Below are positions 20,131 to 29,004 of a stretch of 64,000 bases of DNA, one piece after another (within the stretch, counting starts at the first letter, position 1; each line of letters opens with the position of its first letter). The stretch covers positions 186,001-250,000 of the forward strand of contig NZ_CP014160.1 of NCBI RefSeq assembly GCF_001543145.1, in the 5' to 3' direction. The translations under genes and the position numbers were made by a program. The notes beneath the pieces are model-generated. The model saw nothing but the letters and a program-made list of their open reading frames with translations, was not told where the DNA came from and searched no databases. This DNA is from Aerococcus sanguinicola. Lineage in GTDB: Bacteria; Bacillota; Bacilli; Lactobacillales; Aerococcaceae.

Positions 20131-20604
20131 CTATAAATTATTGATCGTTTCATACCAAGTGCCGTTAGTTGCATTGATATAATGATACCCTAAATTACCG
20201 TCTTTATCGACAAAACTTACCTCCCAAACGAAAAATTTTTCATCAAAACCGAGTCGGGCTTCTTTAACCTCGACTTCAGGAAGTTCGTTTTGGGTCAAGG
20301 CGATGGCATTTTCTTCTGTTACCATCTCGTCAACAAAGCCTGTGTGCACCGTTTGACTGTCCGGTTGGTAAGTTAGATAGACCTCCCGCCCCTCTTCATT
20401 TTCTGCCCGAACACTGTACCAAGTCTCGTCCTTGGTAAAGAGATAAAAATCTTTGATGTCCGATAGCTTGTGGTCCTGGGCCACCTGGCTGACCGCGTCT
20501 TCCGCATCGATGAGTGGTTTTTGGGAAGAAAAATAAACGTTATTGGTCAGCACAATATAGAGGGTGAGAATGGCAATTAGGATGTAGAGAAATCTTTTTT
20601 TCAT
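20131..20604 (-). CDS. YpmB-like membrane-anchored protein (DUF5590/PepSY-like)
   Basis: 157 residues with an N-terminal membrane anchor (FLYILIAILTLYIVLTNNVY) and an extracellular region of two PepSY-like repeats (DAVSQVAQDHKLSDIKDFYL and NAIALTQNELPEVEVKEARL). Its position between the DinG-like gene and aspB equals that of ypmB in Bacillus. No specific function is known for the family; an extracellular regulatory or binding role is only a guess. Confidence 0.85.
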   Translation of the reverse strand: MKKRFLYILIAILTLYIVLTNNVYFSSQKPLIDAEDAVSQVAQDHKLSDIKDFYLFTKDETWYSVRAENEEGREVYLTYQPDSQTVHTGFVDEMVTEENAIALTQNELPEVEVKEARLGFDEKFFVWEVSFVDKDGNLGYHYINATNGTWYETINNL

Positions 20605-20608
20605 GCTG

Positions 20609-23362
20609 TCATCCTTTATTTTGGCTAAAATTACTTGAAATATTTTCTAAGTCCTGGAGGCGGACGGGTCTAAAGTCAGCGCTGCTGGCCAGACTGGCAT
20701 GCAAGTGGTCGGCATAAGCGCTCTTGAGTATACGTTGGTCTAAAGAAAGGAAGTCCGCTCGGTCCCCCTGACCATTAGCTGCCCGACCAATGGCTTGCTT
20801 AAGTCGAACCAGCATATCTGGAAGGGCCACGTTCTCAAAGTAATCCCTGCCCTCTTCTCGGGCTAGAGCTTGTTTAGCCAATTCATCCGCTGCTTCCGGT
20901 GCTGCAAAAGGCAAGCGCGGCTGCACGACAAGATCCAAAGCTTGCTTGAAGTGGACGCCTTCGCTGAAGTTCTGTAAACCGATGAGTAGGCCTTGGTCTT
21001 CCTGGTCAAAGAGTTGGAAGAGCTTATGGCTATGTTTGAAGTTGAGCTGGCAATAGAGCTTCTGGTAGGCCTGGTAGTCGAGGCGGTCTTTTAAGGCGGC
21101 TTCGAGTAACCGGGCCTGTTTTTTGGCATTGACTAGGACCAAGACCCGCTGGTAATGCTTGGGCCAGAGCTCAAGCAGGCAGTCCGCCGTCCAAGCTGCT
21201 GCCGCTTTGGCAATCATTTTATCAATGGACAAGCCATCCATCAAGACCTTAACCTCCTGGATCCCCTTAGTGCTAGCATAAGAATAATGGATGGCTTGGC
21301 TATCAAAGCGTTGGTCAGCCAAGGGACTCGCCGAAATAAAGACGGTCTGACAGGCCAAAGTATCGAGAAAGCCTTCCAGTAGGCGCTGGTCTTCAAAGGG
21401 TTTGCCCTGGAGCTGGCAGTGAAGGTCCTCCCCCGCTTCAAGCAGGTCCAGAACATAATAGTCCAGGTCCTTTCCTTGAACTAACTGGGTCAATTGGTCA
21501 TTCATAGCTTGCTGGGACCGAACCGTGGCCTGCAATTGGTCCAAGCGTTGGCTGCTAAAGCCTGACTTAACTTGGACAGCCCGGCATAATTGCTGAAGAG
21601 ATTTCGATAGATCGTTCACCTGGGCCTGGACTGCCTTGAGCTGACTGTAAAGGTCCGCAGCCTGAAAGGCAGCTTTTAGCATAAAACTATCTTTGTGGTC
21701 GCTCTGTTGCTTGTAGTAGACAAGCTTGCGGTAATGCTCTTCCAAATAAGCCATAACCTGATCAAAAGTCTGCCAGACATCCTGGATCAATTGACTGGAC
21801 TGGTACAAGTCATCAAAGGATTGGCCGGAGAACTGATAAGCCTCAGGAAAATGTATCAGATTAGCCAGTAATTTTTGTAAGCGCTTGTGCTGGTTCTCGA
21901 AGGCCTGAGTTGACCAAGAAGCGGTCGCCTGGGCCTGGAGGGTATCCAGTAATTGGTGGCTCTCATCCACTAAGAGCAGGCCGGAAGAGCTGAGCAAACC
22001 CCAGTCTTCCAAGTCCTTTTGGTGCTGGCAGAGAAAGGCCTGGTTGGTTAAAACCAGGTCCGCTTCAGGGATGGCCTCCCACTCCCGGGCATAATAGGCG
22101 TGGTCGCTCCACTTGGACAGGGCCTGGTCGCAAGCTGCTTTCGTCGGCTGCTTGCAGCTGAAATCCTTGGTCAAAAGCCCCGGGTTCAATTCCACCAACA
22201 GTCCCGTCTGACTTTGGGCCAACCAGATCATGAGAGCTGCCAAGAGCAAGGCATCTCGTTTCTTGACCTGCTTAGAAGCTAAGACCTCTTCATGGAAGGC
22301 GGCCAGAGCGGACAAGTCGATATAGTGACGAGAACTCTTGAGCTGGACATAGCGCAAGGGGCGGCCAAGAATATCGGCTGCCTGTTGGAGACTCTCTTGA
22401 GCCAAACGGTCCTGGAGCAAGCGGGTCGAGGTCGCTAGGACGAGATTGGACTGGCCCGCTGGCGCTTGCAAGGCTGCCAAAAGATAGGCCAGGCTCTTGC
22501 CCGAACCTGCAGGCGCATCAAGGCAGGCTAGACCCGACTTATCCTGGTCAAAGAATTGAGACAAGTCCCGGCACATAGCCAACTGGAGTGGGCTCAACTG
22601 GCAGTCCCCCTGGCCTATGCAGAGGGGCCGGCCCCCTAAGTCAACAAAGTCCGCCTGGTCTTGGCCAAATTGTTTAGGAAAGACCAAGCCCTGACCTTTT
22701 TGCTCAGCAAGGTAGAAGGGACCCTTCTTAACCAAGCCTTCCCTCGTCCGCGGCGCCCAGTCCTCGACCCAAGCATTGAAGTAGAGGCCCGTTTGTCGGA
22801 TCATCGTCGTGGTCAAGGGCTGAATCGTTTGGAGCAAGTCATAAGGCAAGCTTTTAATTCTTTCTTGAATCAGTAACAAAAGCTGGGCCGTGGCCCGGGC
22901 ATCATCGAGGGCCGTATGGGCATGAACCAAGTTGATGCCATGCTTTTCCGCAAAGTCCCCTAACTTATAGCTCTGGTCACAGGGATAGAGAAGACGGATC
23001 AATTCGACCGTGTCAATCCCCTCATTGCTAAGTGGCGGATAGCCCAGCTTTTCTAGGCTCCGACTCAAGAATTTATAGTCAAAGTTGATATTGTGGGCCA
23101 CTAAGATCCGGTCGCCCAACTTGTCTAAAAAGTCATCGGCAATTTCTCTTAAAGTCGGGGCCTGGGCCAACTGCCTATCTGTAATTCCAGTTAAGTCGAC
23201 AATGCGCGGAGGAATTTTTTGCCCGGGTTGGACATCCCAGCTGTATTCAGCTTCAATGCCTTGGTCGCTTAACTGAACCAGACCGATTTGGATGATTTTG
23301 TCCCCTTCTTTAAAGGAAGGACCGGTTGTTTCAATATCTACCACGGCATATCTTCTTATCAC
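20609..23362 (-). CDS. dinG: DinG-family helicase/nuclease with N-terminal 3'-5' exonuclease domain
   Basis: 917 residues combine a DEDDh exonuclease domain (VVDIETTGPSFKEGDKI at 7-23; AHNINFDYKFL; HTALDDARAT) with an XPD/DinG-type superfamily 2 helicase. Helicase motifs visible are Walker A LDAPAGSGKSLAYLLA, the DEAH-like box LLVDESHQLLD and motif VI QAIGRAANGQGDRADF. The four-cysteine iron-sulfur cluster of E. coli DinG is not evident; only a few cysteines lie in that region, as in other Firmicutes members where nuclease activity dominates. The start overlaps the end of cca by four bases. Confidence 0.93.
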   Translation of the reverse strand: MIRRYAVVDIETTGPSFKEGDKIIQIGLVQLSDQGIEAEYSWDVQPGQKIPPRIVDLTGITDRQLAQAPTLREIADDFLDKLGDRILVAHNINFDYKFLSRSLEKLGYPPLSNEGIDTVELIRLLYPCDQSYKLGDFAEKHGINLVHAHTALDDARATAQLLLLIQERIKSLPYDLLQTIQPLTTTMIRQTGLYFNAWVEDWAPRTREGLVKKGPFYLAEQKGQGLVFPKQFGQDQADFVDLGGRPLCIGQGDCQLSPLQLAMCRDLSQFFDQDKSGLACLDAPAGSGKSLAYLLAALQAPAGQSNLVLATSTRLLQDRLAQESLQQAADILGRPLRYVQLKSSRHYIDLSALAAFHEEVLASKQVKKRDALLLAALMIWLAQSQTGLLVELNPGLLTKDFSCKQPTKAACDQALSKWSDHAYYAREWEAIPEADLVLTNQAFLCQHQKDLEDWGLLSSSGLLLVDESHQLLDTLQAQATASWSTQAFENQHKRLQKLLANLIHFPEAYQFSGQSFDDLYQSSQLIQDVWQTFDQVMAYLEEHYRKLVYYKQQSDHKDSFMLKAAFQAADLYSQLKAVQAQVNDLSKSLQQLCRAVQVKSGFSSQRLDQLQATVRSQQAMNDQLTQLVQGKDLDYYVLDLLEAGEDLHCQLQGKPFEDQRLLEGFLDTLACQTVFISASPLADQRFDSQAIHYSYASTKGIQEVKVLMDGLSIDKMIAKAAAAWTADCLLELWPKHYQRVLVLVNAKKQARLLEAALKDRLDYQAYQKLYCQLNFKHSHKLFQLFDQEDQGLLIGLQNFSEGVHFKQALDLVVQPRLPFAAPEAADELAKQALAREEGRDYFENVALPDMLVRLKQAIGRAANGQGDRADFLSLDQRILKSAYADHLHASLASSADFRPVRLQDLENISSNFSQNKG

Positions 23363-24624
23363 AGATGTTCCTCCTCCGTTGCAATTTCTTCTTTTAGCCA
23401 GGCCAGCAGACTGGCCTTATCATTGGTGACTTGACCTGCCAGAACGGCTGCTTCTAAAGTGCCTAACCAGCGACCAATCTGTGCCCCTTCTGCGGGATGG
23501 AAGGCCTGGATCAAGTCCGAGCCATTCACAGCCAGATCCTTTAAGGAATGGATGGGAAGGGCTTGCCAATTCGCCTGGCAAGCGGCGAGGTTTGCTGGGC
23601 TAAAGCGCTGGCTCAGCAAGCTTCCCTCAGCTTCTTCCTGGGCTAGGGTCTGTTCTAGCTGCCAGGCAAGGTCAAAGCCGAGGGCGTAGAGCGAGTCGGC
23701 ATCCCAGACAGACAGCCCCTGGCGGACGGCCAAGGCATAAGCCAGGCCGGCAATATGCTGGTCTTCACGCTTAGACATCTTCCAGGCCCGGGCCAGCTGG
23801 TGACTGGCTTGATTATAAGCTTGACGGTCTGCCCCAGCGCCCAGGTCTAAATAGAGATAGAAAGCCCAAGCCATATCCGAATCTGCAAAAGGACTAGATG
23901 CTAAGAGTTTTAGCATGGTCTCCAAGACTTGGCGCTCTAGATAAGGGCAATAGGCCCACAAGTCAGCTTCCAGCATCTGTGCTAGGCCTTTTTGCCAATT
24001 CTTCCCTTGCCATAACTTGTTCATCTCCACTAAGATGCGCTCAATGGCAATCTTCTCGAGGAGCGGCGCATTGGTCTTGAGGGCTCGGGAGGTTTCTTCG
24101 GCAATCTCGAAGTCTAATTGGCTAGCGAAACGGACAGCCCGCATCATGCGCAAGGCATCTTCATGGAAACGTTCATGGGCCACACCAACTGCTTCAATCC
24201 GCCCCTCTTTAATCGCCTCTTGTCCGTTAAAGTAGTCGATAATCTGACCATCTGAGGCCATCGCCAGGGCGTTCATGGTAAAGTCCCGGCGCAGGAGGTC
24301 TTCCTCCAAAGATTGAACAAATTCGACCTTGTCCGGCCGCCGGTAATCCTGGTAGCCAGACTCTGTCCGAAAGGTCGTAATCTCATAGGTCTCCCCCTCA
24401 TACCAGGCCATCACGGTCCCATGTTCTAAGCCCACGTCAAAGTGTTTGGGAAAGACGTCTTGGACCTCTTGGGGGTAGGCCGAGGTCGCGATGTCCACAT
24501 CATGGATGGGCAGGCCTAGTAAGGCATCCCGAATCGCCCCACCGACAAAATAAGCCTCATAGCCTGCTGCTTCTAAGGCCTTGAGGACAGGCAGGGCCTG
24601 TTGAAAGACAGGATCTTGAATCAT
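23359..24624 (-). CDS. cca: CCA-adding tRNA nucleotidyltransferase
   Basis: Adds or repairs the 3' CCA of tRNAs. Class II motifs: AYFVGGAIRDALLGLPIHDVDIATSA (flexible loop and metal-binding DxD; residues about 19-47), TTFRTESGYQDYRRPDKVEF (motif B), LRRDFTMNALAM and the nucleotide-selecting region ERFHEDALRMMRAVRFASQL. It is essential here because none of the 24 tRNA genes in the window encodes CCA. Tight overlaps with dapB upstream and the dinG-like gene downstream indicate one operon. Confidence 0.95.
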   Translation of the reverse strand: MIQDPVFQQALPVLKALEAAGYEAYFVGGAIRDALLGLPIHDVDIATSAYPQEVQDVFPKHFDVGLEHGTVMAWYEGETYEITTFRTESGYQDYRRPDKVEFVQSLEEDLLRRDFTMNALAMASDGQIIDYFNGQEAIKEGRIEAVGVAHERFHEDALRMMRAVRFASQLDFEIAEETSRALKTNAPLLEKIAIERILVEMNKLWQGKNWQKGLAQMLEADLWAYCPYLERQVLETMLKLLASSPFADSDMAWAFYLYLDLGAGADRQAYNQASHQLARAWKMSKREDQHIAGLAYALAVRQGLSVWDADSLYALGFDLAWQLEQTLAQEEAEGSLLSQRFSPANLAACQANWQALPIHSLKDLAVNGSDLIQAFHPAEGAQIGRWLGTLEAAVLAGQVTNDKASLLAWLKEEIATEEEHL

Positions 24625-25400
24625 AGGATATTCTCAAGGCCATAGATCAGTTCTTGACTTGCCATCACATGGTCAACTGCCATAGCCACCCCTTTCATAT
24701 AAGATTCCCGGGTAAAGGAATCTTGGCGAATAGTCAGCGCCTCACCCGTGCCACCGAACTGCACGACTTGGTGGGAGTTAAGACCAGGCAGGCGGACACT
24801 GTGGATGCGGATGCCGTGGAAGTCGGCGCCCCGTGCGCCAGCCATTTGTTCTTTTTCATCAGGGTGACCGCTCGCGTGGTCGCCCCGCTCTTCATAGATG
24901 AGTTCGGCTGTTTTTTGGGCGGTCCCACTTGGTGCATCTAATTTTTGATTATGGTGCATTTCAATAATCTCAACATCCGGGAGATACTTGGCTGCTTGTT
25001 GGGCAAAAACCTGCATTAAAACCGAGCTGATCGCAAAGTTAGGCGCAATCATGCCCCCTAGTTTGGCTTCTTGGCTCAGTTTCTTCAGTTCTTCAATCTG
25101 GTCAGCGCTAAAGCCAGTGGTCCCCACAACGGGATGGACCCCATGTTCAATATAATAGCGGGTGTTGTAGTAAGCCGCATCAGGTTGGCAGAAATCAATG
25201 GCTACATCAATGGCTTCCTTATCTAAAGCTTCTTCAATACTGCTGTAGACAGGGGCGAGCTCCTCCCAAGCGCTGAGGTCTTCGGCTTGGTCAGCCTTGA
25301 TGTCAACCAAGGCAGCTAGATCGAAACCCTCATGGTCAAGTACCATATGGGCTGAAGTCTGCCCCATCCGTCCTAAAAATCCTGTTACTAAAACTTTCAT
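24621..25400 (-). CDS. dapB: 4-hydroxy-tetrahydrodipicolinate reductase
   Basis: Reduces the dihydrodipicolinate-pathway intermediate with NAD(P)H on the way to diaminopimelate and lysine. The Rossmann motif VTGFLGRMGQTSAHM is at 4-18; the catalytic region EMHHNQKLDAPSGTA carries the His-His pair and Lys of the family signature, and VVGTTGF binds the nucleotide. The 259 residues are normal. It is the first gene of the dapB-cca-dinG unit, a gene order shared with Bacillus. Confidence 0.95.
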   Translation of the reverse strand: MKVLVTGFLGRMGQTSAHMVLDHEGFDLAALVDIKADQAEDLSAWEELAPVYSSIEEALDKEAIDVAIDFCQPDAAYYNTRYYIEHGVHPVVGTTGFSADQIEELKKLSQEAKLGGMIAPNFAISSVLMQVFAQQAAKYLPDVEIIEMHHNQKLDAPSGTAQKTAELIYEERGDHASGHPDEKEQMAGARGADFHGIRIHSVRLPGLNSHQVVQFGGTGEALTIRQDSFTRESYMKGVAMAVDHVMASQELIYGLENIL

Positions 25401-25464
25401 CCTTACGCATCCTTTCGCTTTTCTTTTGTCTCAAAAGATTACCCTTCCATTATAGCATTTATTC

Positions 25465-26754
25465 CTAGAAATATTCACCCATATCTTGGTCCGATAAGAA
25501 GGGATAGAAGGAGGGATCGGACTTGAGTTCAGGCCGGTCATCTAATAAGTGTGTGATCGCTGCTTGGTCGCCCTCTTCACGCATAAAGCGCAAGTAGTCG
25601 TAAACAAAGCTAGCGTCTTCTTTGAGGTCGGGATAAGCTTTTTGATAGTAGTCATGGGCCTGGTCAAAGTCTTCGTTTAAGTCATAGGTCCGGGCAACCA
25701 ACCAGGCCAATTCGCCCGATTGGTAGGATTCGGCCGGCATGGTTTGAACCTGGTCCAAGGCGGCCTGATCATCCGCCGCCGCTAGATAGCCGTGGAGGAT
25801 GAGTTCATGCATGGTTGTATAGTCAGGGTCTAAGGCCAGAGCTTGCTGGGCGTCAGCTAGGGCTTGGTCACTTTGACCAAGCTTCTGGTAGAGTCTTGCC
25901 CGCTGGCCCCACAAGTCCGCATCAAAGGGTTGGCTGTTAAGGGCAGAGGTCAGCATCCTGAGCGCTTCATCGTCTTCGTGGAAGGCCTCTTTCACTTCCG
26001 CATAGAGGGCCAATTCCTTGGCGGTCAATTGATCTTCTAGATAGAAGGATTCCAGGATCCCCTGGGCCTTCTCATAGTCTTCGTTCAGGGCATAGAGCAG
26101 GCCCAATTGCTTCTCTTCAGCCTCCGTCCGCTCTTCCGGCTTCTTGCTTTGGAGCCTGTCCAAGGCTTCATCAAAGTTACCCACAGCGGTCTGCGCAAAA
26201 AGATAGTTTTCTTCTACTTTCTCACGAATTGGATCCGGCAAATCAGCATCATCCAAGAGTTGACGGTAGTCCAATAAGACGGATTGGAAGTCTCCCTGGT
26301 CAAACTTCAATTGGGCAATCCCGTAACGGATGACCGCTTCATCTGGGGCCAGGGCCTGGGCTTCCTGGAGTTTGACCATGCTCACTTCTGGCAGCGACAG
26401 CATTTGATAGGCATCTGCTTGCATCAAGAGGGCCTCCACCTGGTAAGGATGGTCGTCTCCTAAGGCCAGCAGGTCATCGATTGCTTCCGTGTAAGCCCCT
26501 TGGTCAATCTTAGCCTCCGCCTTCAGGAGCAGCCATTCCAAATTACCTGGCTCTGCCGCCTGGGCCAAGTCATAAATCTTAAGCAAGCTGGTCAAGTCAC
26601 CTAGGGTTCGGACCGCCTCAATCAGGTCTAAGAGCTGGTCTTGGCTGTAAGCCTGAAAGTTAGCTTGCAAGTCTTCCAAGCATGTCTCGATACCCGCTAG
26701 ATCCTGCAAGCGAATCGCTTGAAGTAAGCGGCTAATATTTTTTTCAGTCTGCAT
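25465..26754 (-). CDS. Tetratricopeptide-repeat protein (YpiA-like)
   Basis: A chain of at least nine helical TPR units occupies most of the 429 residues (for example LWGQRARLYQKLGQSDQALA, ADAQQALALDPDY and LLKAEAKIDQGAYTEAIDDL). It has no signal peptide, so it is a cytoplasmic scaffold; partners are unknown. The reading frame extends 16 codons further upstream, but that extension covers the promoter (TTGGGC, 16 bp, TAAAAT), so the ATG at 26754 with GGAGGAGG in front is the likely start. Confidence 0.88.
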   Translation of the reverse strand: MQTEKNISRLLQAIRLQDLAGIETCLEDLQANFQAYSQDQLLDLIEAVRTLGDLTSLLKIYDLAQAAEPGNLEWLLLKAEAKIDQGAYTEAIDDLLALGDDHPYQVEALLMQADAYQMLSLPEVSMVKLQEAQALAPDEAVIRYGIAQLKFDQGDFQSVLLDYRQLLDDADLPDPIREKVEENYLFAQTAVGNFDEALDRLQSKKPEERTEAEEKQLGLLYALNEDYEKAQGILESFYLEDQLTAKELALYAEVKEAFHEDDEALRMLTSALNSQPFDADLWGQRARLYQKLGQSDQALADAQQALALDPDYTTMHELILHGYLAAADDQAALDQVQTMPAESYQSGELAWLVARTYDLNEDFDQAHDYYQKAYPDLKEDASFVYDYLRFMREEGDQAAITHLLDDRPELKSDPSFYPFLSDQDMGEYF

Positions 26755-26774
26755 GCGCATTCCTCCTCCGCTAT

Positions 26775-26802
26775 ATTTTAGCATACTGTTCGCCCAGCCC
26801 AA
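26775..26802 (-). promoter_or_regulatory. Promoter of the TPR gene
   Basis: Minus strand TTGGGC (26797-26802), 16 bp, TAAAAT (26775-26780) with the extended -10 TG two bases upstream. It decides the start codon of the TPR gene. Confidence 0.6.
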
Positions 26803-26830
26803 GGATAAGTCCTTGAAGCGAGTGGTAAAA

Positions 26831-26860
26831 ATAAAAAGCCAGGTCCGAAAACCTGACTTT
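26831..26860 (-). terminator. hup terminator
   Basis: Minus-strand stem AAGTCAGGT/ACCTGGCTT with a TTTCGG loop region and a T-rich tail, 19 nt after hup. Confidence 0.85.
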
Positions 26861-26878
26861 TACTACTCTTTGACGAGA

Positions 26879-27160
26879 TTAATTTCCTTTAACAGCGTCT
26901 TTCAAGCCTTTGCCTGGTTTGAAGGCAGGTACTTTACTTGCTGCGATTTGGATTTCTTCACCTGTTTGTGGATTACGTCCTTTACGTGCTGCACGTTCAC
27001 GAACTTCGAAGTTACCGAAGCCGATGATTTGTACTTTTTCACCTTCTTCAAGGTAAGCTTGGATGGATTCAAAAACTGCATCAACTACTGGAGTCACGTT
27101 TTTCTTTGAATCTCCAACTGCGTTAGCAACACTTTGTACTAAGTCTGCTTTATTTGCCAA
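26879..27160 (-). CDS. hup: DNA-binding protein HU
   Basis: Abundant nucleoid protein that bends DNA as a dimer. The 93 residues include the HU beta-arm signature [21 protein letters not shown] (part quoted) and the C-terminal [12 protein letters not shown]. The start codon is TTG with a very strong GGAGGAGGTG site. A 7-bp hairpin (27176-27192) overlaps the first bases of that site. It is expressed from its own promoter and ends in its own terminator, between der and the TPR gene. Confidence 0.96.
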   Translation of the reverse strand: MANKADLVQSVANAVGDSKKNVTPVVDAVFESIQAYLEEGEKVQIIGFGNFEVRERAARKGRNPQTGEEIQIAASKVPAFKPGKGLKDAVKGN

Positions 27161-27175
27161 TTTAGTTCACCTCCT

Positions 27176-27192
27176 CCGATAAAGATTATCGG
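27176..27192 (-). promoter_or_regulatory. Hairpin overlapping the hup ribosome site
   Basis: CCGATAA-tct-TTATCGG on the minus strand; its last two bases are the first G residues of GGAGGAGGTG. It could modulate translation or mRNA stability; no direct evidence. Confidence 0.4.
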
Positions 27193-27249
27193 AATGTTTA
27201 TTGAAAAACATTTTTAGGATTTCTCTATCTACTTAGATAATCCATTCTA

Positions 27250-27278
27250 AGGATACCACAGAAGCCTTGCCACTACAA
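27250..27278 (-). promoter_or_regulatory. Probable hup promoter
   Basis: TTGTAG (27273-27278), 17 bp, TATCCT (27250-27255) on the minus strand, about 90 nt before the start codon. Confidence 0.45.
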
Positions 27279-27316
27279 TGTTTTTCTAGGTAAATTAGAT
27301 AAAGTTTATGTCTCTT

Positions 27317-28627
27317 TTACTTTCTTTCACGGGTAATTAATTTGATCGGTGTCCCCTCAAAATCGAAGGATTCTCGGATTTGATTCACGAGGAAGCGTTC
27401 ATAGGAGAAGTGCATCAGATCAACATCATTAACGAAAGCAACAAAGCAAGGAGGAGCTGTAGCCACCTGGGTCAGGTAATAGACTCTCAACTTGCGTCCC
27501 TTGTCTGAAGGCGCTGGGTTAATGGTAATGGCCCGATTTAAGACATCATTGAGAAGTGAGGACTGGATCCGACGTTGGTGGTTCTCATGAACGTGCTTAA
27601 TCAGTTCCGGTAATTGGTGGAGGCGTTGCTTGGTCTTAGCTGAAACAAAGACAATCGGTGCATAGTCGATGAATTGGAAGTGGGCGCGGATGTCGGCTTC
27701 GAATTCTTTCAACGTGTGATTATCCTTCTTCAGAGCATCCCACTTGTTGACAACGATGATCAAGCCACGTCCCGCTTCATGGGCATAGCCCGCAATATTC
27801 TTATCCTGGTCGCGGATTCCCTCTTCAGCATTCAAAACGAGGAGGGCCACATCGGCTTCTTCAATGGCGCGCATCGAACGAAGGACCGAATATTTTTCCG
27901 TTTTTTCGTAGACCTTCCCCCGCTTGCGCAAGCCAGCTGTATCGATAATCCGGTACTTCTGCTTGTCCACCGTGAACTGGGTGTGAACGGCATCGCGGGT
28001 CGTTCCAGCAACATTGGAGACAATGACCCGCTCTTCCCCGAGCATGGCGTTCACAATCGAGGACTTGCCCACATTTGGCCGTCCAATCACTGCAAAGGAA
28101 ATGGTATCATCCACAGGGCCCTGGTCTGGTTCTTGGGGGCTGAGCTTCAATGCGGTCTCCAAGAGCTCACCCAAGCCCAAACCGTGGGCACCTGAAATTG
28201 GCACAGGATCGCCTAAACCTAGGGAATAGAAGTCATAGATATTCGCCCGTTGTTCCGCATTGTCCACCTTATTGACTGCCAAGATAACGGGCTTATTGGT
28301 CCGGTAGAGCAATTGGGCAATCATTTCATCGGTATCGGTCACGCCATCGCGGACATTGGTCAGCATGACAATCACGTCTGCTTCTTCCATAGCAATCTCT
28401 GCCTGGGCGCGAATCTTGTCCTGGAAAGATTCATTGGAGAAGTCAATCCCACCGGTATCAATAATATTCAAGCGTCGGCCCAGCCACTCCGCATGGGCAT
28501 AGATCCGGTCGCGGGTGACGCCAGGCGTATCTTCCACAATGGAGATTCGATCCCCCGCCAAGCGGTTAAAAATGGTTGACTTGCCAACATTAGGCCGCCC
28601 CACAATCGCAATGGTTAAATTAGCCAT
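27317..28627 (-). CDS. der: Ribosome assembly GTPase Der (EngA)
   Basis: Tandem GTPase needed for maturation of the 50S subunit. Two G domains are visible: first [14 protein letters not shown] (9-22), DTPGVTRD and NKVD; second [15 protein letters not shown] (about 182), [10 protein letters not shown] and NKWD. The C-terminal KH-like domain ends with [14 protein letters not shown]. The 436 residues are standard. It lies between rpsA and hup, the conserved Firmicutes order, separated from rpsA by repeat element A copy 2. Confidence 0.97.
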   Translation of the reverse strand: MANLTIAIVGRPNVGKSTIFNRLAGDRISIVEDTPGVTRDRIYAHAEWLGRRLNIIDTGGIDFSNESFQDKIRAQAEIAMEEADVIVMLTNVRDGVTDTDEMIAQLLYRTNKPVILAVNKVDNAEQRANIYDFYSLGLGDPVPISGAHGLGLGELLETALKLSPQEPDQGPVDDTISFAVIGRPNVGKSSIVNAMLGEERVIVSNVAGTTRDAVHTQFTVDKQKYRIIDTAGLRKRGKVYEKTEKYSVLRSMRAIEEADVALLVLNAEEGIRDQDKNIAGYAHEAGRGLIIVVNKWDALKKDNHTLKEFEADIRAHFQFIDYAPIVFVSAKTKQRLHQLPELIKHVHENHQRRIQSSLLNDVLNRAITINPAPSDKGRKLRVYYLTQVATAPPCFVAFVNDVDLMHFSYERFLVNQIRESFDFEGTPIKLITRERK

Positions 28628-28715
28628 TTAAAAACCTCCTTTAAATGATTCTCTATTTTTTTAATTTAGATGATGAGTAATTATCTAAGTCATGATTACC
28701 CTATCAGCTAGTTTT

Positions 28716-28898
28716 GAGCAGTAGTGAAGCTTTGAATTTGATCGTTAGCCATGAAATAGCAAGCGATGTGAATTACGTATAGTAGGCGTCAGCCGTACTA
28801 TACGTTTGAAGCTCGCTAGGCAAGAGACCTTGGCTCGAGCCGATGCCATGGCTCTATAACGATCAAATTCAAAAGCGCAACGCATGCTCATCAACACA
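28716..28898 (+). repeat. Dispersed structured element A, copy 2 (short form)
   Basis: Non-coding hairpin element of about 183 nt between rpsA and der. Arms TTTGAATTTGATCGTTA (28731-28747) and TAACGATCAAATTCAAA (28857-28873) are perfectly complementary; AGCCATG/CATGGCT extends the stem past a 3-nt bulge. An inner perfect 10-bp helix is ACGTATAGTA (28775-28784) with TACTATACGT (28796-28805). Compared with copy 1, both helices carry different bases on both sides yet still pair. GAGACCTTGGCTCGAGCCG is shared with copy 1. It lacks the GNRA-capped insert of copy 1. Confidence 0.75.
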
Positions 28899-28937
28899 AT
28901 TTAGAACAGAATCCTTTAAACAACTTTCTTTCTGATA

Positions 28938-28983
28938 AAAAAATAAAGGCCGGCAAAATAAAGTATTTTGCTCAAGCCTCTAT
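28938..28983 (-). terminator. rpsA terminator
   Basis: Minus-strand stem with GCAAAATA/TATTTTGC core and flanking AGGC/GCCT pairs, followed by a long T-rich run; about 25 nt after rpsA. Confidence 0.8.
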
Positions 28984-29004
28984 TTTCAACTCATTATCTT
29001 TAGA

